Part shown: in pieces, positions 6,823 through 14,881 of the stretch
Layout of the letters: each line of letters starts with the position of its first letter
Numbering within the stretch: the first letter of the stretch is position 1
Assembly (NCBI GenBank): GCA_034421095.1
Contig: DAOUKR010000015.1
Span: forward strand, 1-64,000
Reading direction: 5' to 3'
From: JAGWBG01 sp034421095
GTDB lineage: Bacteria; Chloroflexota; Dehalococcoidia; Lucifugimonadales; JAGWBF01
DNA length: 64,000 nucleotides
Translations under genes and position numbers: made by a program
Notes under the pieces: generated by a model
What the model was told of the DNA's origin: nothing
Seen by the model: the letters and a program-made list of their open reading frames with translations, nothing else
Database searches by the model: none

Positions 6823-9384
6823 TTGGATACTAGAGATAGCCTGAACGACCTTGAGGAGCTTTCCTGCGGCAGGACTTACGGGTTTTCCCTGGCACAAGAC
6901 AGAAAGCCTTTTGACTTACCCGGCGATGAACCTCGGTGGCCCCGGGACCGGGTCTGCGACATCAAGCACGTCAAGCTGGAGCTGGTCCTGGACGTGGAGA
7001 GCAAGAGCCTCCGGGGCGTGGCTACCCACACCCTCACCCCAATCAACGATAACCTGACCACCGTCGAGCTTGATGCGGCAGAGCTTCAGATTGACTCGGT
7101 GAAGCTTTGCCCCGACGGGCCGCACCTCGGCTACTCCTGCGAAGACAACAAGCTCAGGATAGACCTGGGCACGCCCCACAACGCAGGCGAGGGCCTGACC
7201 CTTCAGATTGCGTACCGGTGCACACCCCGTCGCGGCCTGTACTTCAACGCACCCGACGCCGCCTACCCCGACAGGCTGACACAGGTATGGACCCAGGGCG
7301 AGGACGAGGACTCCCGCTTCTGGTTCCCCTGTCATGACTTCCCCAACGAGCGTTTTACCAGCGAGATTATAGTGACCGTGCCCAGCGGCTGGAACACCAT
7401 CTCCAATGGGAAGCTGGTCTCGGTCAAAGAGGATGGCCCTACCAAGACCTACCACTGGTCTCAGGACGTGCCCCACCCCGTCTACCTCATGTCCCTGGTT
7501 GCCGGGGAGTACACCGAAATTCACGAGGAATGGGGTGGAGTCCCCATAATCTATTACTCGCCCCCGGGCCGGGAGGGAGATACCCGACGTGCCTTCGACA
7601 AGACACCCAAGATGATGCAGTTTTTCACCGAGAAAATCGGCGTCCCCTATCCCTGGGCCAAGTATTCCCAGGTGTCCGTGGAGGACTTCATATTCGGCGG
7701 CATGGAGAATACCTCCGCGACCACCATGACCAATGCCATTCTCCACGACGAGAGAGCGCACGCGGACTACTCCGCCGACAGCATCGTCGCCCACGAGTTG
7801 GCCCACCAGTGGTGGGGAGACCTCCTCACCTGCAGGGACTGGTCCCACGGCTGGCTGAATGAGGGTTTCGCCACCTATTTCGACCTCCTCTTCAAGGAGC
7901 ACGACCTGGGGACCGACGAGTTCCGTTACGCCGTCTACCAGGACGCCAACACCTACATGCGGGAGGACTCAGGCCACTATCGTCGTCCCATAGTCCATAA
8001 CGTGTACAACCATCCCGTGGACCTCTTCGACCGCCACCTCTACGAGAAGGGGGCAATGGTCCTCCACATGCTCCGCTTCGTCCTGGGAGATGATCTCTTC
8101 TGGAAGGCGATGCACCACTACTGCGTCAAAAACCGGGGCGGCAACGTCACCACCGAGGACCTGCAGCGGGCAGTCGAGGAGTCCACCGGCAAGAACGTTG
8201 ACTGGTTCTTCCACCAGTGGGTATTCCGGGGCGGCCACCCCAGCTTCAAGGTGAGCTATAGCTGGGAGGAGGATACCTCAACGGCCCAGCTTACCGTTGC
8301 CCAGACCCAGACCGCCGACGACCTCACCTCCATATTCCGTATGCCCGTCCAGGTGGCCTTCGTCACCTCCGAAGGCAGGCAGACCATTCGGGTGAACCTG
8401 TCCCAGAAGGAGCAGACCCTTTACTTCCCCCTGAAAGACAAGCCCAAGATGGTGCAGTTCGACCCGGGCTACTGGTGCCTCAAGACCCTGGACTTCACCC
8501 GGCCAAAGGAGATGCTGCTATACCAGCTCACGAACGATGAGGACGTTATCGGACGCATTCAAGCAGCCCAGGGGCTGGCCGGGCTTGGCGCGCCCGACTG
8601 CATAGATGCCATCAAAGATGCGGTCCTGCAGGACCCCTTCTGGGGCGTCCAGGCCGAGGCAGCCAGGGCGCTGGGCACGGTCAAGTCCGATGCTGCCATG
8701 AACGCCCTGATTGAGTGCACGGGAGTGTCCAACCCCAAGGCCCGCCGCGCCGTGGTGACTGCCCTGGGAGAGTTCAAGGATGGGGCCGTCGTGAAAGCTC
8801 TCGTCCCGTTGCTGGAGCATGACGAGAGCTACTTTGTAGAGGCCGAGGCCGCCCGGTCCATCGCCCGTACCAAGCAGCCGGAGGCCTTTGACCTGGTATC
8901 CAAGGCCATCGGGCGTCCCTCTTTCAACGACGTGCTCACAGTTCAGGCGTTGAGCGGACTTGGGGCGCTGAAGGATGAGCGGGCCATCGCCATAGCCAAG
9001 GACATGGCCGCTTACGGCAAGCCAAACCGGGTCAGGGAGGCGGCCCTTGGGTGCCTGGGAGTGCTGGGCGAGGGGAAAAGCGACGTGGTGGAATTCGTCG
9101 CAGACTACGTGGATGACCCCTGGCTGAGGGCCAGAAACAGTGCCATCAACGCACTCCGGGAGCTTAAGGACGATAAAGCCGTTCCCGCCATCTCGCGGCG
9201 AATCTCAAGGGAGTTGGACGGCAGGGTGATACGCAGCTGCCGGGAGGCCATCGCCGCCATTCGCGAGGGGAAGGACCGCAGCGACGACGTGAAGAGGCTG
9301 CGGGACGACATGGAGAAACTCCAGGAAGAGAACCGGAGGCTGACGGATAGACTGAACAAGCTGGAGACGGGACTGGGGAAGTAG
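6823..9384 (+). CDS. M1-family zinc aminopeptidase with C-terminal HEAT repeats and coiled coil
   Basis: This 853-aa metalloprotease removes N-terminal residues from peptides. The substrate-binding GGMEN motif is near residues 290-294. The zinc site HELAH is at ~324-328, and the distal glutamate in WLNEGFATYF sits 19 residues later, giving HExxH-x18-E. Beyond the catalytic region (~residue 560) come several HEAT-like helical repeats (IDAIKDAVLQDPFWGVQAEA and similar) and a terminal coiled coil (VKRLRDDMEKLQEENRRL). TTG at 6823 was chosen because AGGAG lies seven bases upstream. A TTG at 6679 gives a 48-residue low-complexity extension without an evident ribosome site. No signal peptide was seen, so a cytoplasmic location is likely. 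HEAT repeats probably replace the usual ERAP1-like C-terminal domain. Confidence 0.93.
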   Translation: MDTRDSLNDLEELSCGRTYGFSLAQDRKPFDLPGDEPRWPRDRVCDIKHVKLELVLDVESKSLRGVATHTLTPINDNLTTVELDAAELQIDSVKLCPDGPHLGYSCEDNKLRIDLGTPHNAGEGLTLQIAYRCTPRRGLYFNAPDAAYPDRLTQVWTQGEDEDSRFWFPCHDFPNERFTSEIIVTVPSGWNTISNGKLVSVKEDGPTKTYHWSQDVPHPVYLMSLVAGEYTEIHEEWGGVPIIYYSPPGREGDTRRAFDKTPKMMQFFTEKIGVPYPWAKYSQVSVEDFIFGGMENTSATTMTNAILHDERAHADYSADSIVAHELAHQWWGDLLTCRDWSHGWLNEGFATYFDLLFKEHDLGTDEFRYAVYQDANTYMREDSGHYRRPIVHNVYNHPVDLFDRHLYEKGAMVLHMLRFVLGDDLFWKAMHHYCVKNRGGNVTTEDLQRAVEESTGKNVDWFFHQWVFRGGHPSFKVSYSWEEDTSTAQLTVAQTQTADDLTSIFRMPVQVAFVTSEGRQTIRVNLSQKEQTLYFPLKDKPKMVQFDPGYWCLKTLDFTRPKEMLLYQLTNDEDVIGRIQAAQGLAGLGAPDCIDAIKDAVLQDPFWGVQAEAARALGTVKSDAAMNALIECTGVSNPKARRAVVTALGEFKDGAVVKALVPLLEHDESYFVEAEAARSIARTKQPEAFDLVSKAIGRPSFNDVLTVQALSGLGALKDERAIAIAKDMAAYGKPNRVREAALGCLGVLGEGKSDVVEFVADYVDDPWLRARNSAINALRELKDDKAVPAISRRISRELDGRVIRSCREAIAAIREGKDRSDDVKRLRDDMEKLQEENRRLTDRLNKLETGLGK

Positions 9385-9409
9385 GCGCTGTAAGAATGAC
9401 TTGCTACGT

Positions 9410-9883
9410 TTACGACGATTGACCGACCAACGGGGCAGTTGCCGTATCTTCAACAATCAATGAACGCCCAACCCCTCGGAGGGCTTTCTCAACTTGGCTG
9501 ATGTGAGACCGGTGCATTGGATCAACAATCCTACGGGCTGCACTCTCGTAGATGCCTAACCTGTCGGCCAGTTCGACTTTTGTAATGCCCTGTTCGCGCA
9601 TGGCGGTATGAAGGGCCAGCTTGGCTGCGATGACGGGCGGCACTGCGATTAGGACCTGTCCTTCTTTGACAGGGATGGGGATGGGGATGTCTTCATGGAA
9701 TTTGACATAACCGCTCAAGGAAACGCCCAGACAAACCTCAGCCATCTCCAGGGCCTCTTCCCAAGACCAGCCGCAAGCATTAGCTCCATTTACGTCAGGA
9801 AAGTTCACATTGTAGGCTTCCCGGCCAGTTGCCCGTTCTTCCTCTTCATCGCGGACGATATTGCAGGGGTAAGCATATCGCAT
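9410..9883 (-). CDS. HicB-family antitoxin-like protein (divergent copy)
   Basis: This 157-aa protein has an N-terminal HicB fold (YNVNFPDVNGANACGWSWEEALEMAEVCL, ~residues 24-52) that imitates a degraded RNase H core. A Pro/Ile linker (HEDIPIPIPV) leads to a C-terminal helix-turn-helix (GITKVELADRLGIYESAARRIV). The start ATG at 9883 has GGGAG nine bases upstream. It faces away from an intact hicA-hicB pair and has the same architecture as that hicB but clearly diverged sequence. No hicA accompanies it within reach, so it is either an orphan antitoxin or a transcription factor derived from one. Its HTH could act on the inverted repeat in the shared upstream region. Confidence 0.85.
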   Translation of the reverse strand: MRYAYPCNIVRDEEEERATGREAYNVNFPDVNGANACGWSWEEALEMAEVCLGVSLSGYVKFHEDIPIPIPVKEGQVLIAVPPVIAAKLALHTAMREQGITKVELADRLGIYESAARRIVDPMHRSHISQVEKALRGVGRSLIVEDTATAPLVGQSS

Positions 9884-9986
9884 GTTCTAGAACTCCCTTC
9901 TATCTGTATTAGCACATATCTGTGCGATTATTAAGTGCTGTGACCGATGAACAACGCAGCGAACGGAGGTGGAGATAACCCCAAAG

Positions 9987-10036
9987 TAGGGCAAGCGTAT
10001 CCGAAATAGGGTTGAGGTTCGGATATACTTGCCCTA
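9987..10036. promoter_or_regulatory. Long inverted repeat upstream of hicA
   Basis: TAGGGCAAGCGTATCCGAA (9987-10005) pairs with TTCGGATATACTTGCCCTA (10018-10036) at 17 of 19 positions around a 12-base spacer. It ends 15 bases before the hicA start and is the obvious operator for HTH-carrying HicB, or an RNA hairpin in the leader. Confidence 0.6.
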
Positions 10037-10051
10037 TCATAAAGATATCAC

Positions 10052-10267
10052 ATGAAGGGTAGCGAATTCATAAGACGGATAGAGGAGCTAGGCAGAGAGC
10101 GCGGTGTTGTGGTAAGCGTTGATGCCAAGCGTGGCAAGGGTAGCCACATCACTCTCTACTACGGCAACCATAAGACCATAGTGAAGGATAGGCGCAAGGA
10201 ACTGGGTCCAGGCTTGTTGTCGAGGATGACTCGAGACCTGGGACTTGATAGGAGAGACCTACTATGA
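10052..10267 (+). CDS. hicA: HicA-family mRNA interferase toxin
   Basis: This 71-aa double-stranded-RNA-binding-like fold is of normal HicA length. The catalytic GSH motif appears in RGKGSHITLYYG (~residues 28-39), with the active histidine in place. The rest (GSEFIRRIEELG at the start, LSRMTRDLGLDRRDL at the end) matches the family plan. HicA toxins cleave translated mRNA and arrest growth until bound by HicB. The hicB gene begins inside its stop codon (ATGA, four-base overlap), so the two are translationally coupled. A long inverted repeat just upstream probably provides autoregulation. Confidence 0.9.
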   Translation: MKGSEFIRRIEELGRERGVVVSVDAKRGKGSHITLYYGNHKTIVKDRRKELGPGLLSRMTRDLGLDRRDLL

Positions 10268-10728
10268 ATCAGACCCAGAATAAGAAGGTTATGAGGTTTG
10301 CTTACGCCGCTGAGCTATGCCATTCGGGAACGGATGAGGTGGTTGTTTCCTTCCGTGACATCGAATGGTGTCATACCTCCGGTGCAAATGAAGCCGAAGC
10401 CTTGGAAGAGGCCCAAGACGCACTGGAGGAAGCCATAGCCGCCCTGATAGCCGACAACGAGCCTATCCCTGTGCCAAGTGAGCCTCTGCCGGGTGAGCAC
10501 CTTGTTGCCGTGCCTGCTGACATGGCTGCCAAGGCAGCCTTTGCAATGGCCTTCAGGGGCAGTGGCCTGACGCAGGTATCCCTGGCTGAACGACTCGGCA
10601 CAGACGAGAAATCTGTGCGCCGTATGCTCGACCCCCGTCACACCACCACTCCCAGCCGTATTAACAAGGCGCTGCGGGCCCTCGGCAGTGAGCTTGTGGT
10701 TGAGGTGCATGAACTGGCTGCTACTTAA
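10264..10728 (+). CDS. hicB: HicB-family antitoxin with C-terminal HTH
   Basis: This 154-aa cognate antitoxin of the preceding HicA has an N-terminal HicB domain (VVSFRDIEWCHTSGANEAEA; ~residues 25-60). A Pro-rich linker (NEPIPVPSEPLPGEH) leads to a C-terminal DNA-binding helix-turn-helix (LTQVSLAERLGTDEKSVRRM; ~residues 105-125). It neutralises HicA by direct binding and, through the HTH, would repress the operon. The same two-domain plan occurs in the divergent gene at 9410-9883. It overlaps hicA by four bases. Confidence 0.9.
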   Translation: MNQTQNKKVMRFAYAAELCHSGTDEVVVSFRDIEWCHTSGANEAEALEEAQDALEEAIAALIADNEPIPVPSEPLPGEHLVAVPADMAAKAAFAMAFRGSGLTQVSLAERLGTDEKSVRRMLDPRHTTTPSRINKALRALGSELVVEVHELAAT

Positions 10729-10757
10729 GAGAGGCTACTGATGCCTTTGCAGAGGTG

Positions 10758-11060
10758 ATGGATGTGAAAGGACCTATGTTCCCTCTGAAACTTGAGCGTT
10801 CCTACTACGAGAAAGGCTTCTTCAACGTGCCCGTACGCTACGATGACCTTGTGCGGAAGGAAGATGGCCCAGTGGTACTGTTGCTGGGAGATGAGAGTCA
10901 GATTGAAGGTTACGTCAATCGCTCCTCGGCGAACAATAACAGGACGGCCCGTGTTATTGGTAGGGCTGCATTGCGGGACTGGTTCAAGGAGAACTACTCC
11001 CATGGCGACACCGTCCCCATAACCTTTGAGTCCCCTCAACGTCTGCGGCTGGGATACTAA
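10758..11060 (+). CDS. Uncharacterised small protein downstream of hicAB
   Basis: This 100-aa protein is not recognised with confidence. ATG 10758 is preceded by AGAGG; the immediately upstream GTG would add one residue. It is beta-rich: KLERSYYEKGFFNVPVRYDD, VVLLLGDESQIEGYVNRSS, then GRAALRDWFKENYSHGDTVP. The order strand, turn, basic loop, helix ending in a GD-V motif recalls small beta-barrel DNA-binding modules (B3/AbrB-like), but this is only an impression. It starts 29 bases after hicB and is probably on the same transcript, so it may be an accessory of the toxin module. Confidence 0.55.
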   Translation: MDVKGPMFPLKLERSYYEKGFFNVPVRYDDLVRKEDGPVVLLLGDESQIEGYVNRSSANNNRTARVIGRAALRDWFKENYSHGDTVPITFESPQRLRLGY

Positions 11061-11111
11061 GTATGATAGATAACACATCCCAGCCCCTGCAGCCCGATCC
11101 GCAACACCGCT

Positions 11112-11212
11112 CGTCATTCTGAGGAGCGGAGCGACGAAGAATCTGAAATGCCTTGCACCCAGAACAAGCTAAGAGAAGGACTTTAGGCCCCTCGCTCCGC
11201 TCGGGGTGACGC
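11112..11212. repeat. Dispersed intergenic repeat pieces (GTCATTC...GAATCT type)
   Basis: GTCATTCTGAGGAGCGGAGC begins at 11113 and runs into GACGAAGAATCT; a second piece CCTCGCTCCGCTCGGGGTGAC ends near 11210. Related sequences lie in reverse orientation near 23564-23592 and, as variants, at 32119, 48143, 51740 and 53319. These are noncoding elements that sit only between genes. Confidence 0.65.
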
Positions 11213-11217
11213 CAGGC

Positions 11218-11886
11218 CTACGGCTCGCTTCTGTCCCAGTCGGGGAGGGCCCAGTAACCCTCGAAGGGTACCTCTACCCGGGTGGGCAGGCCTTGGGCGC
11301 GCTTGAGCCTCTGGATGTTGTACAGGTGGGTGATGTGCTCGAAATACCTGTGGCGAAAGGTGGCTTCCAGGGTCAGGTAGGACCTGGACGAATCGTCGGA
11401 CTCCCAACGGACGCCCGTGGGGTGGGCTTCGGCAAACCACCGCCCCGGGGATGGCCCGGCCTCCCTGGTCTCCTTGCTGCGCAGAGAACCCACCGTCTCC
11501 CTTGAGAGTACCGTCTGGGCCACTTCCAGTCCCTGACGTAGCTTCGCCAGAATGGAGTCCAGGTCCCAGTATTTGTCCTCATCCAGTCGCCGGTCGTGGG
11601 GAGATGCGGCCAGGCTCTCCAGGTCATCGCCGTCCAGGTCCGGCAGGCCCTCCGGGAAAAGCTGCTGGCCCCACCGCAGCAAGAACCACCGGAAGTCCCC
11701 CGAGGCCATGTGGCTCAGGTTGCGGCGGATGCTCCACTTGCTCCACTCCCATTCGTCGGACTCGAAGTCAAGCTGCCTGTCGGTCAGTCCCTCCACCTCG
11801 GTGGCTATCATGTGGTAGATTGCCGACTCGAACTGCGGGAACAGGGCGGTCGCCGGAGCGTCGTCGGGTAGCTGGGAGTCAGGCAT
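11218..11886 (-). CDS. DinB-superfamily-like protein
   Basis: This 222-aa four-helix-bundle-type protein has histidines placed as in DinB/YfiT metal sites: one in SIRRNLSHMASGDFRW (~residues 53-68) and others in ATFRHRYFEHITHLYNIQ (~residues 176-193). DinB-like enzymes are thiol transferases or remain uncharacterised, and no substrate can be assigned here. The start ATG at 11886 lies nine bases after the gyrB stop on the same strand, so it is likely read from the gyrB transcript. The N-terminus is acidic and has no export signal. An alternative is that it is a structural relative with no metal. Confidence 0.65.
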   Translation of the reverse strand: MPDSQLPDDAPATALFPQFESAIYHMIATEVEGLTDRQLDFESDEWEWSKWSIRRNLSHMASGDFRWFLLRWGQQLFPEGLPDLDGDDLESLAASPHDRRLDEDKYWDLDSILAKLRQGLEVAQTVLSRETVGSLRSKETREAGPSPGRWFAEAHPTGVRWESDDSSRSYLTLEATFRHRYFEHITHLYNIQRLKRAQGLPTRVEVPFEGYWALPDWDRSEP

Positions 11887-11895
11887 AATGCGCTC

Positions 11896-13830
11896 CTACA
11901 CGTCCAACTCTCTCACGTTGCGGGCGTGGGTCTGGATGAAGCCCTTCCGGGGGGCCACCTCGTCGCCCATGAGGGTGGTGAACACGTCATCGGCGTCCAC
12001 CGCATCCTCGATCGTGACCTGGAGCATTGTGCGGCTCTCGGGGTTCATGGTAGTCTCCCAGAGCTGGTCGGGGTTCATCTCTCCCAGACCTTTGTAGCGT
12101 TGCACCTGCACGTTGCGTTTGCCGTTCATGCTTGTCAGAAACTGGTCCTTGTCGGTGTCACTGAAGGCATACCTGATATCTTTGCCCGACTGGACCCGGT
12201 ACAGTGGCGGCTGGGCAATGAAGAGATGTCCGTCCTCTATAAGAGAACCCATTCGCCGGTAGAAGAAGGTGAGGAGCAGGGTGCGGATGTGGGAGCCGTC
12301 CACGTCGGCGTCGGTCATTATTATCACCTTGTGGTATCGCAGCTTGGTGGAGTTGAACTCATCACCCTCTCCCGCTCCAAGGGCTGCTATGACGGCCCGA
12401 ATCTCCTCGTGGCCCAGAATCTTGTCGGGCTGCCGCAGCACCCGCTCCACGTTGAGGATTTTCCCCTTCAGGGGCAGGATAGCCTGGAAGCTCCTGTCTC
12501 GCCCCATCTTTGCGGAGCCTCCCGCGGACTCGCCCTCCACGATATATATCTCCGAGCGTGCCGGGTTGCGCTCTGAACAGTCGGCCAGCTTCCCCGGCAG
12601 GGAGGACCCGTCCAGGGCGTTCTTCCGTATGACCAGTTCCCGGGCCTTCCTGGCTGCCTCCCGCGCTTTCTGGGCGGTGACGCAGTTATCCACGATGCGC
12701 TTGGCGTCGCTGGGGTGCTCCTCCAGGTACTGGGTCAAGGCATCTCCCACCGAGGTCTCGACGATGCTTCTCACCTCGGTGTTGCCCAGCTTGGTCTTGG
12801 TCTGGCCCTCAAACTGGGGATCGGTGACCTTTACGCTTATTACCGCCGTAAGGCCCTCTCGCACGTCCTCCCCCAGGAGATTGGACTGGTCATCCCGTAC
12901 CAGGTTGTGCTTGCGGGCGTAATCGTTGATGACCCGGGTGAGAGCCGAACGGAACCCGGTGAGGTGGGTGCCGCCTTCCTCGGTGAGAATGCAGTTGGCA
13001 AAGGCGAGGACCGACTCGTTATAGCCATCGTTGTACTGGATGGCCGCCTCGACGATGGTGCTGTCCACGGCCTTGAGCATATAGAAGGGCCTCTCCTGAA
13101 GCACCTTCCTGTGCCGGTTCACGCTCCTCACCAGGCCTGTCAGGCCGCCCTCGAAATAGTAGGAACGCTCTATATCGCCGTCCCGCTCCCTTGCGTGCCA
13201 GTGGCTTATGAAGCTCACCTCAAGGCCCTTGTTGAGGTAAGCTACCTGCTTGAGGTGGCCTACCAGGTTATCGAAGTCGTAGTCCAGGTTGTTGAATATC
13301 GTCTCGTCGGGGGTGTAGTGAATGGTGGTGCCGGTCCGGTCCGCCTCCTCTTCGAGCCCGACCTCCTTCATGACGTCGGAGGTCGGTATGCCCTTCTCGT
13401 GACACTGGGAGTAGATGAAGCCGTCCCGTCGGACCTCTACACGCATCCGAGAAGAGAGGCCGTTTACCACGGAAGCGCCCACGCCGTGGAGTCCGCCGGA
13501 GACTTTGTATGCTCCGCTTCCAAACTTGCCGCCGGCGTGCAGGGTGGTCATCACCGTCTCCAGCGCGGGCCTGCCGGTGGTGGGGTGTATGTCTACCGGT
13601 ATGCCCCGGCCATTGTCCGAGACCCTGACCGAGCCGTCGGTCTCGATAGAGATCCGCACACGGGTGCAGTATCCCGCCATAGCTTCGTCTACGCTGTTGT
13701 CCACTACCTCATATACCAGGTGATGGAGACCCCGCTGGTCGGTGCTCCCGATGTACATGCCAGGACGCATCCGTACGGCTTCCAGCCCCTCCAGCACCTG
13801 AATATCTTTAGCTGTATACTCTAATGTCAT
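11896..13830 (-). CDS. gyrB: DNA gyrase subunit B
   Basis: This 644-aa ATPase subunit of type IIA topoisomerase supercoils DNA with GyrA. The GHKL ATPase starts with EGLEAVRMRPGMYIGS and carries EVVDNSVDEAMAGY and GRGIPVDIHP. The Toprim region shows EGESAGGSAKMGRDR and the metal-binding DADVDGSHIRTLLLTFFYR. The C-terminal zinc-less end RYKGLGEMNPDQLWETTMNP is typical of GyrB without the proteobacterial insertion. The start was set at ATG 13830 (MTLEYTAKDIQVLEG) because upstream residues to 13854 are not family-like. ParE is an alternative, but proximity to dnaA and the origin supports GyrB. A TATACT box on the minus strand near 13895-13905 may be its promoter. Confidence 0.95.
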   Translation of the reverse strand: MTLEYTAKDIQVLEGLEAVRMRPGMYIGSTDQRGLHHLVYEVVDNSVDEAMAGYCTRVRISIETDGSVRVSDNGRGIPVDIHPTTGRPALETVMTTLHAGGKFGSGAYKVSGGLHGVGASVVNGLSSRMRVEVRRDGFIYSQCHEKGIPTSDVMKEVGLEEEADRTGTTIHYTPDETIFNNLDYDFDNLVGHLKQVAYLNKGLEVSFISHWHARERDGDIERSYYFEGGLTGLVRSVNRHRKVLQERPFYMLKAVDSTIVEAAIQYNDGYNESVLAFANCILTEEGGTHLTGFRSALTRVINDYARKHNLVRDDQSNLLGEDVREGLTAVISVKVTDPQFEGQTKTKLGNTEVRSIVETSVGDALTQYLEEHPSDAKRIVDNCVTAQKAREAARKARELVIRKNALDGSSLPGKLADCSERNPARSEIYIVEGESAGGSAKMGRDRSFQAILPLKGKILNVERVLRQPDKILGHEEIRAVIAALGAGEGDEFNSTKLRYHKVIIMTDADVDGSHIRTLLLTFFYRRMGSLIEDGHLFIAQPPLYRVQSGKDIRYAFSDTDKDQFLTSMNGKRNVQVQRYKGLGEMNPDQLWETTMNPESRTMLQVTIEDAVDADDVFTTLMGDEVAPRKGFIQTHARNVRELDV

Positions 13831-14158
13831 ATCTACTCTACTTCCTCTGAGCATTGCGGCTTCTTACGCCGGTTTGATTATTATGTCTACATATAGTATA
13901 CCATCAGAAGGCCCCCCACGGCCCTATCATTTATATCTGATTCGGTGACTTTATGTTAGCTTCCCGCGTTTCTTTATTAGGTAGTGTGGCAGGTGTAACA
14001 GTGTACCAATGTGGAAGGGGCTGCGCAAAGGTCTTCGCCAGGGGAGAAGGGATTTTGAAAAGCCCCTGGAGCACCAAATATCTTGTTCCCTTTCGGCCCA
14101 ATGAATGTTATCATTATGGGCGATTAACACTCAGGCAGGATTTACTCAAGGAGAAACA
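13831..14158. promoter_or_regulatory. Divergent intergenic region between gyrB and rplY
   Basis: This 328-base stretch carries no recognisable gene. An AT-rich core (about 13878-13905) contains TATACT-like boxes readable toward gyrB. The rplY side has AAGGAG at ~14147-14152 for the downstream start. No palindrome of note was seen. Confidence 0.35.
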
Positions 14159-14800
14159 ATGGCATCGGACAGATTGACCCTTGAACTACAACCCAGAAAC
14201 ACCTTTGGCAAGAAGGTGAGAAGCCTCCGACGGGCGGGTATCATCCCTGTCCACCTCTATGGGCCGGGGATAGACCCCCTCGCTCTCCAGTGTGAGAGCC
14301 GGACACTGATAAGAGCGCTTGCTCAGGCCGGCGGAAGCACTGCAATATCCATAACGGTAGACGGAGATGAGCACCTGGCCTTCGTGCGCGAGGTGCAGTG
14401 GGACCCCGTAAGGGGCAACCTGTTCCACGTGGACTTTCTGAGGGCAGAGGCTACCCAACCGGTGTCGGCCGAGGTCTCCCTGGTCCTGGTTGGGGATTCT
14501 CCGGGGGCGCGAGAAGTCAACGGCACGGTGGTGCAACAGCTCCGCTCCCTGACAATTGAGGCCCTCCCCCTGGACATGCCGCAAGACCTCAGCGTGGACC
14601 TCTCCTCCCTGACCCAACCCGACGGCATCATAAGGGCCGGGGACGTCCCCCTGCCTGATAACAACACCCTGCTCACCGACCCCGAGAACGTGGTGGCCCG
14701 CATCGAGGCCCACACTGCCGTCGCTGCGGCAGAAGTGGAGCCATCGGAGGATGCACCCGTTGAGGAGGAGCAGCAGGAACAGCAGCAAGGGGAGGACTGA
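14159..14800 (+). CDS. rplY: 50S ribosomal protein L25, long Ctc form
   Basis: This 213-aa protein binds 5S rRNA in the large subunit. The N-terminal L25 domain has LTLELQPRNTFGKKVRSLRR and GIIPVHLYGPG (~residues 5-40), with the 5S-binding segment AFVREVQWDPVRGNLFHVDF (~75-95). The C-terminal TL5-like beta domain follows (DLSVDLSSLTQPDGIIRAGD), then a Glu/Gln-rich tail (EEEQQEQQQGED). ATG 14159 is preceded by AAGGAG seven bases away, and residues upstream of it are not family-like. It stands alone, divergent from gyrB. Long L25 proteins of this type are called general stress protein Ctc in some phyla. Confidence 0.95.
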   Translation: MASDRLTLELQPRNTFGKKVRSLRRAGIIPVHLYGPGIDPLALQCESRTLIRALAQAGGSTAISITVDGDEHLAFVREVQWDPVRGNLFHVDFLRAEATQPVSAEVSLVLVGDSPGAREVNGTVVQQLRSLTIEALPLDMPQDLSVDLSSLTQPDGIIRAGDVPLPDNNTLLTDPENVVARIEAHTAVAAAEVEPSEDAPVEEEQQEQQQGED

Positions 14801-14881
14801 CCTCCGAAGGGGAGAGTCCTTCCGTCTCCGGATACCCGTCGCATGTTGGGGTGAAGAAACGCAAAGAGAGGGGGTGCCACA

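Noticed and set aside
12715..13824. A 369-codon plus-strand frame inside gyrB
   Set aside because: It mirrors gyrB codons and shows no motif; gyrB is certain.
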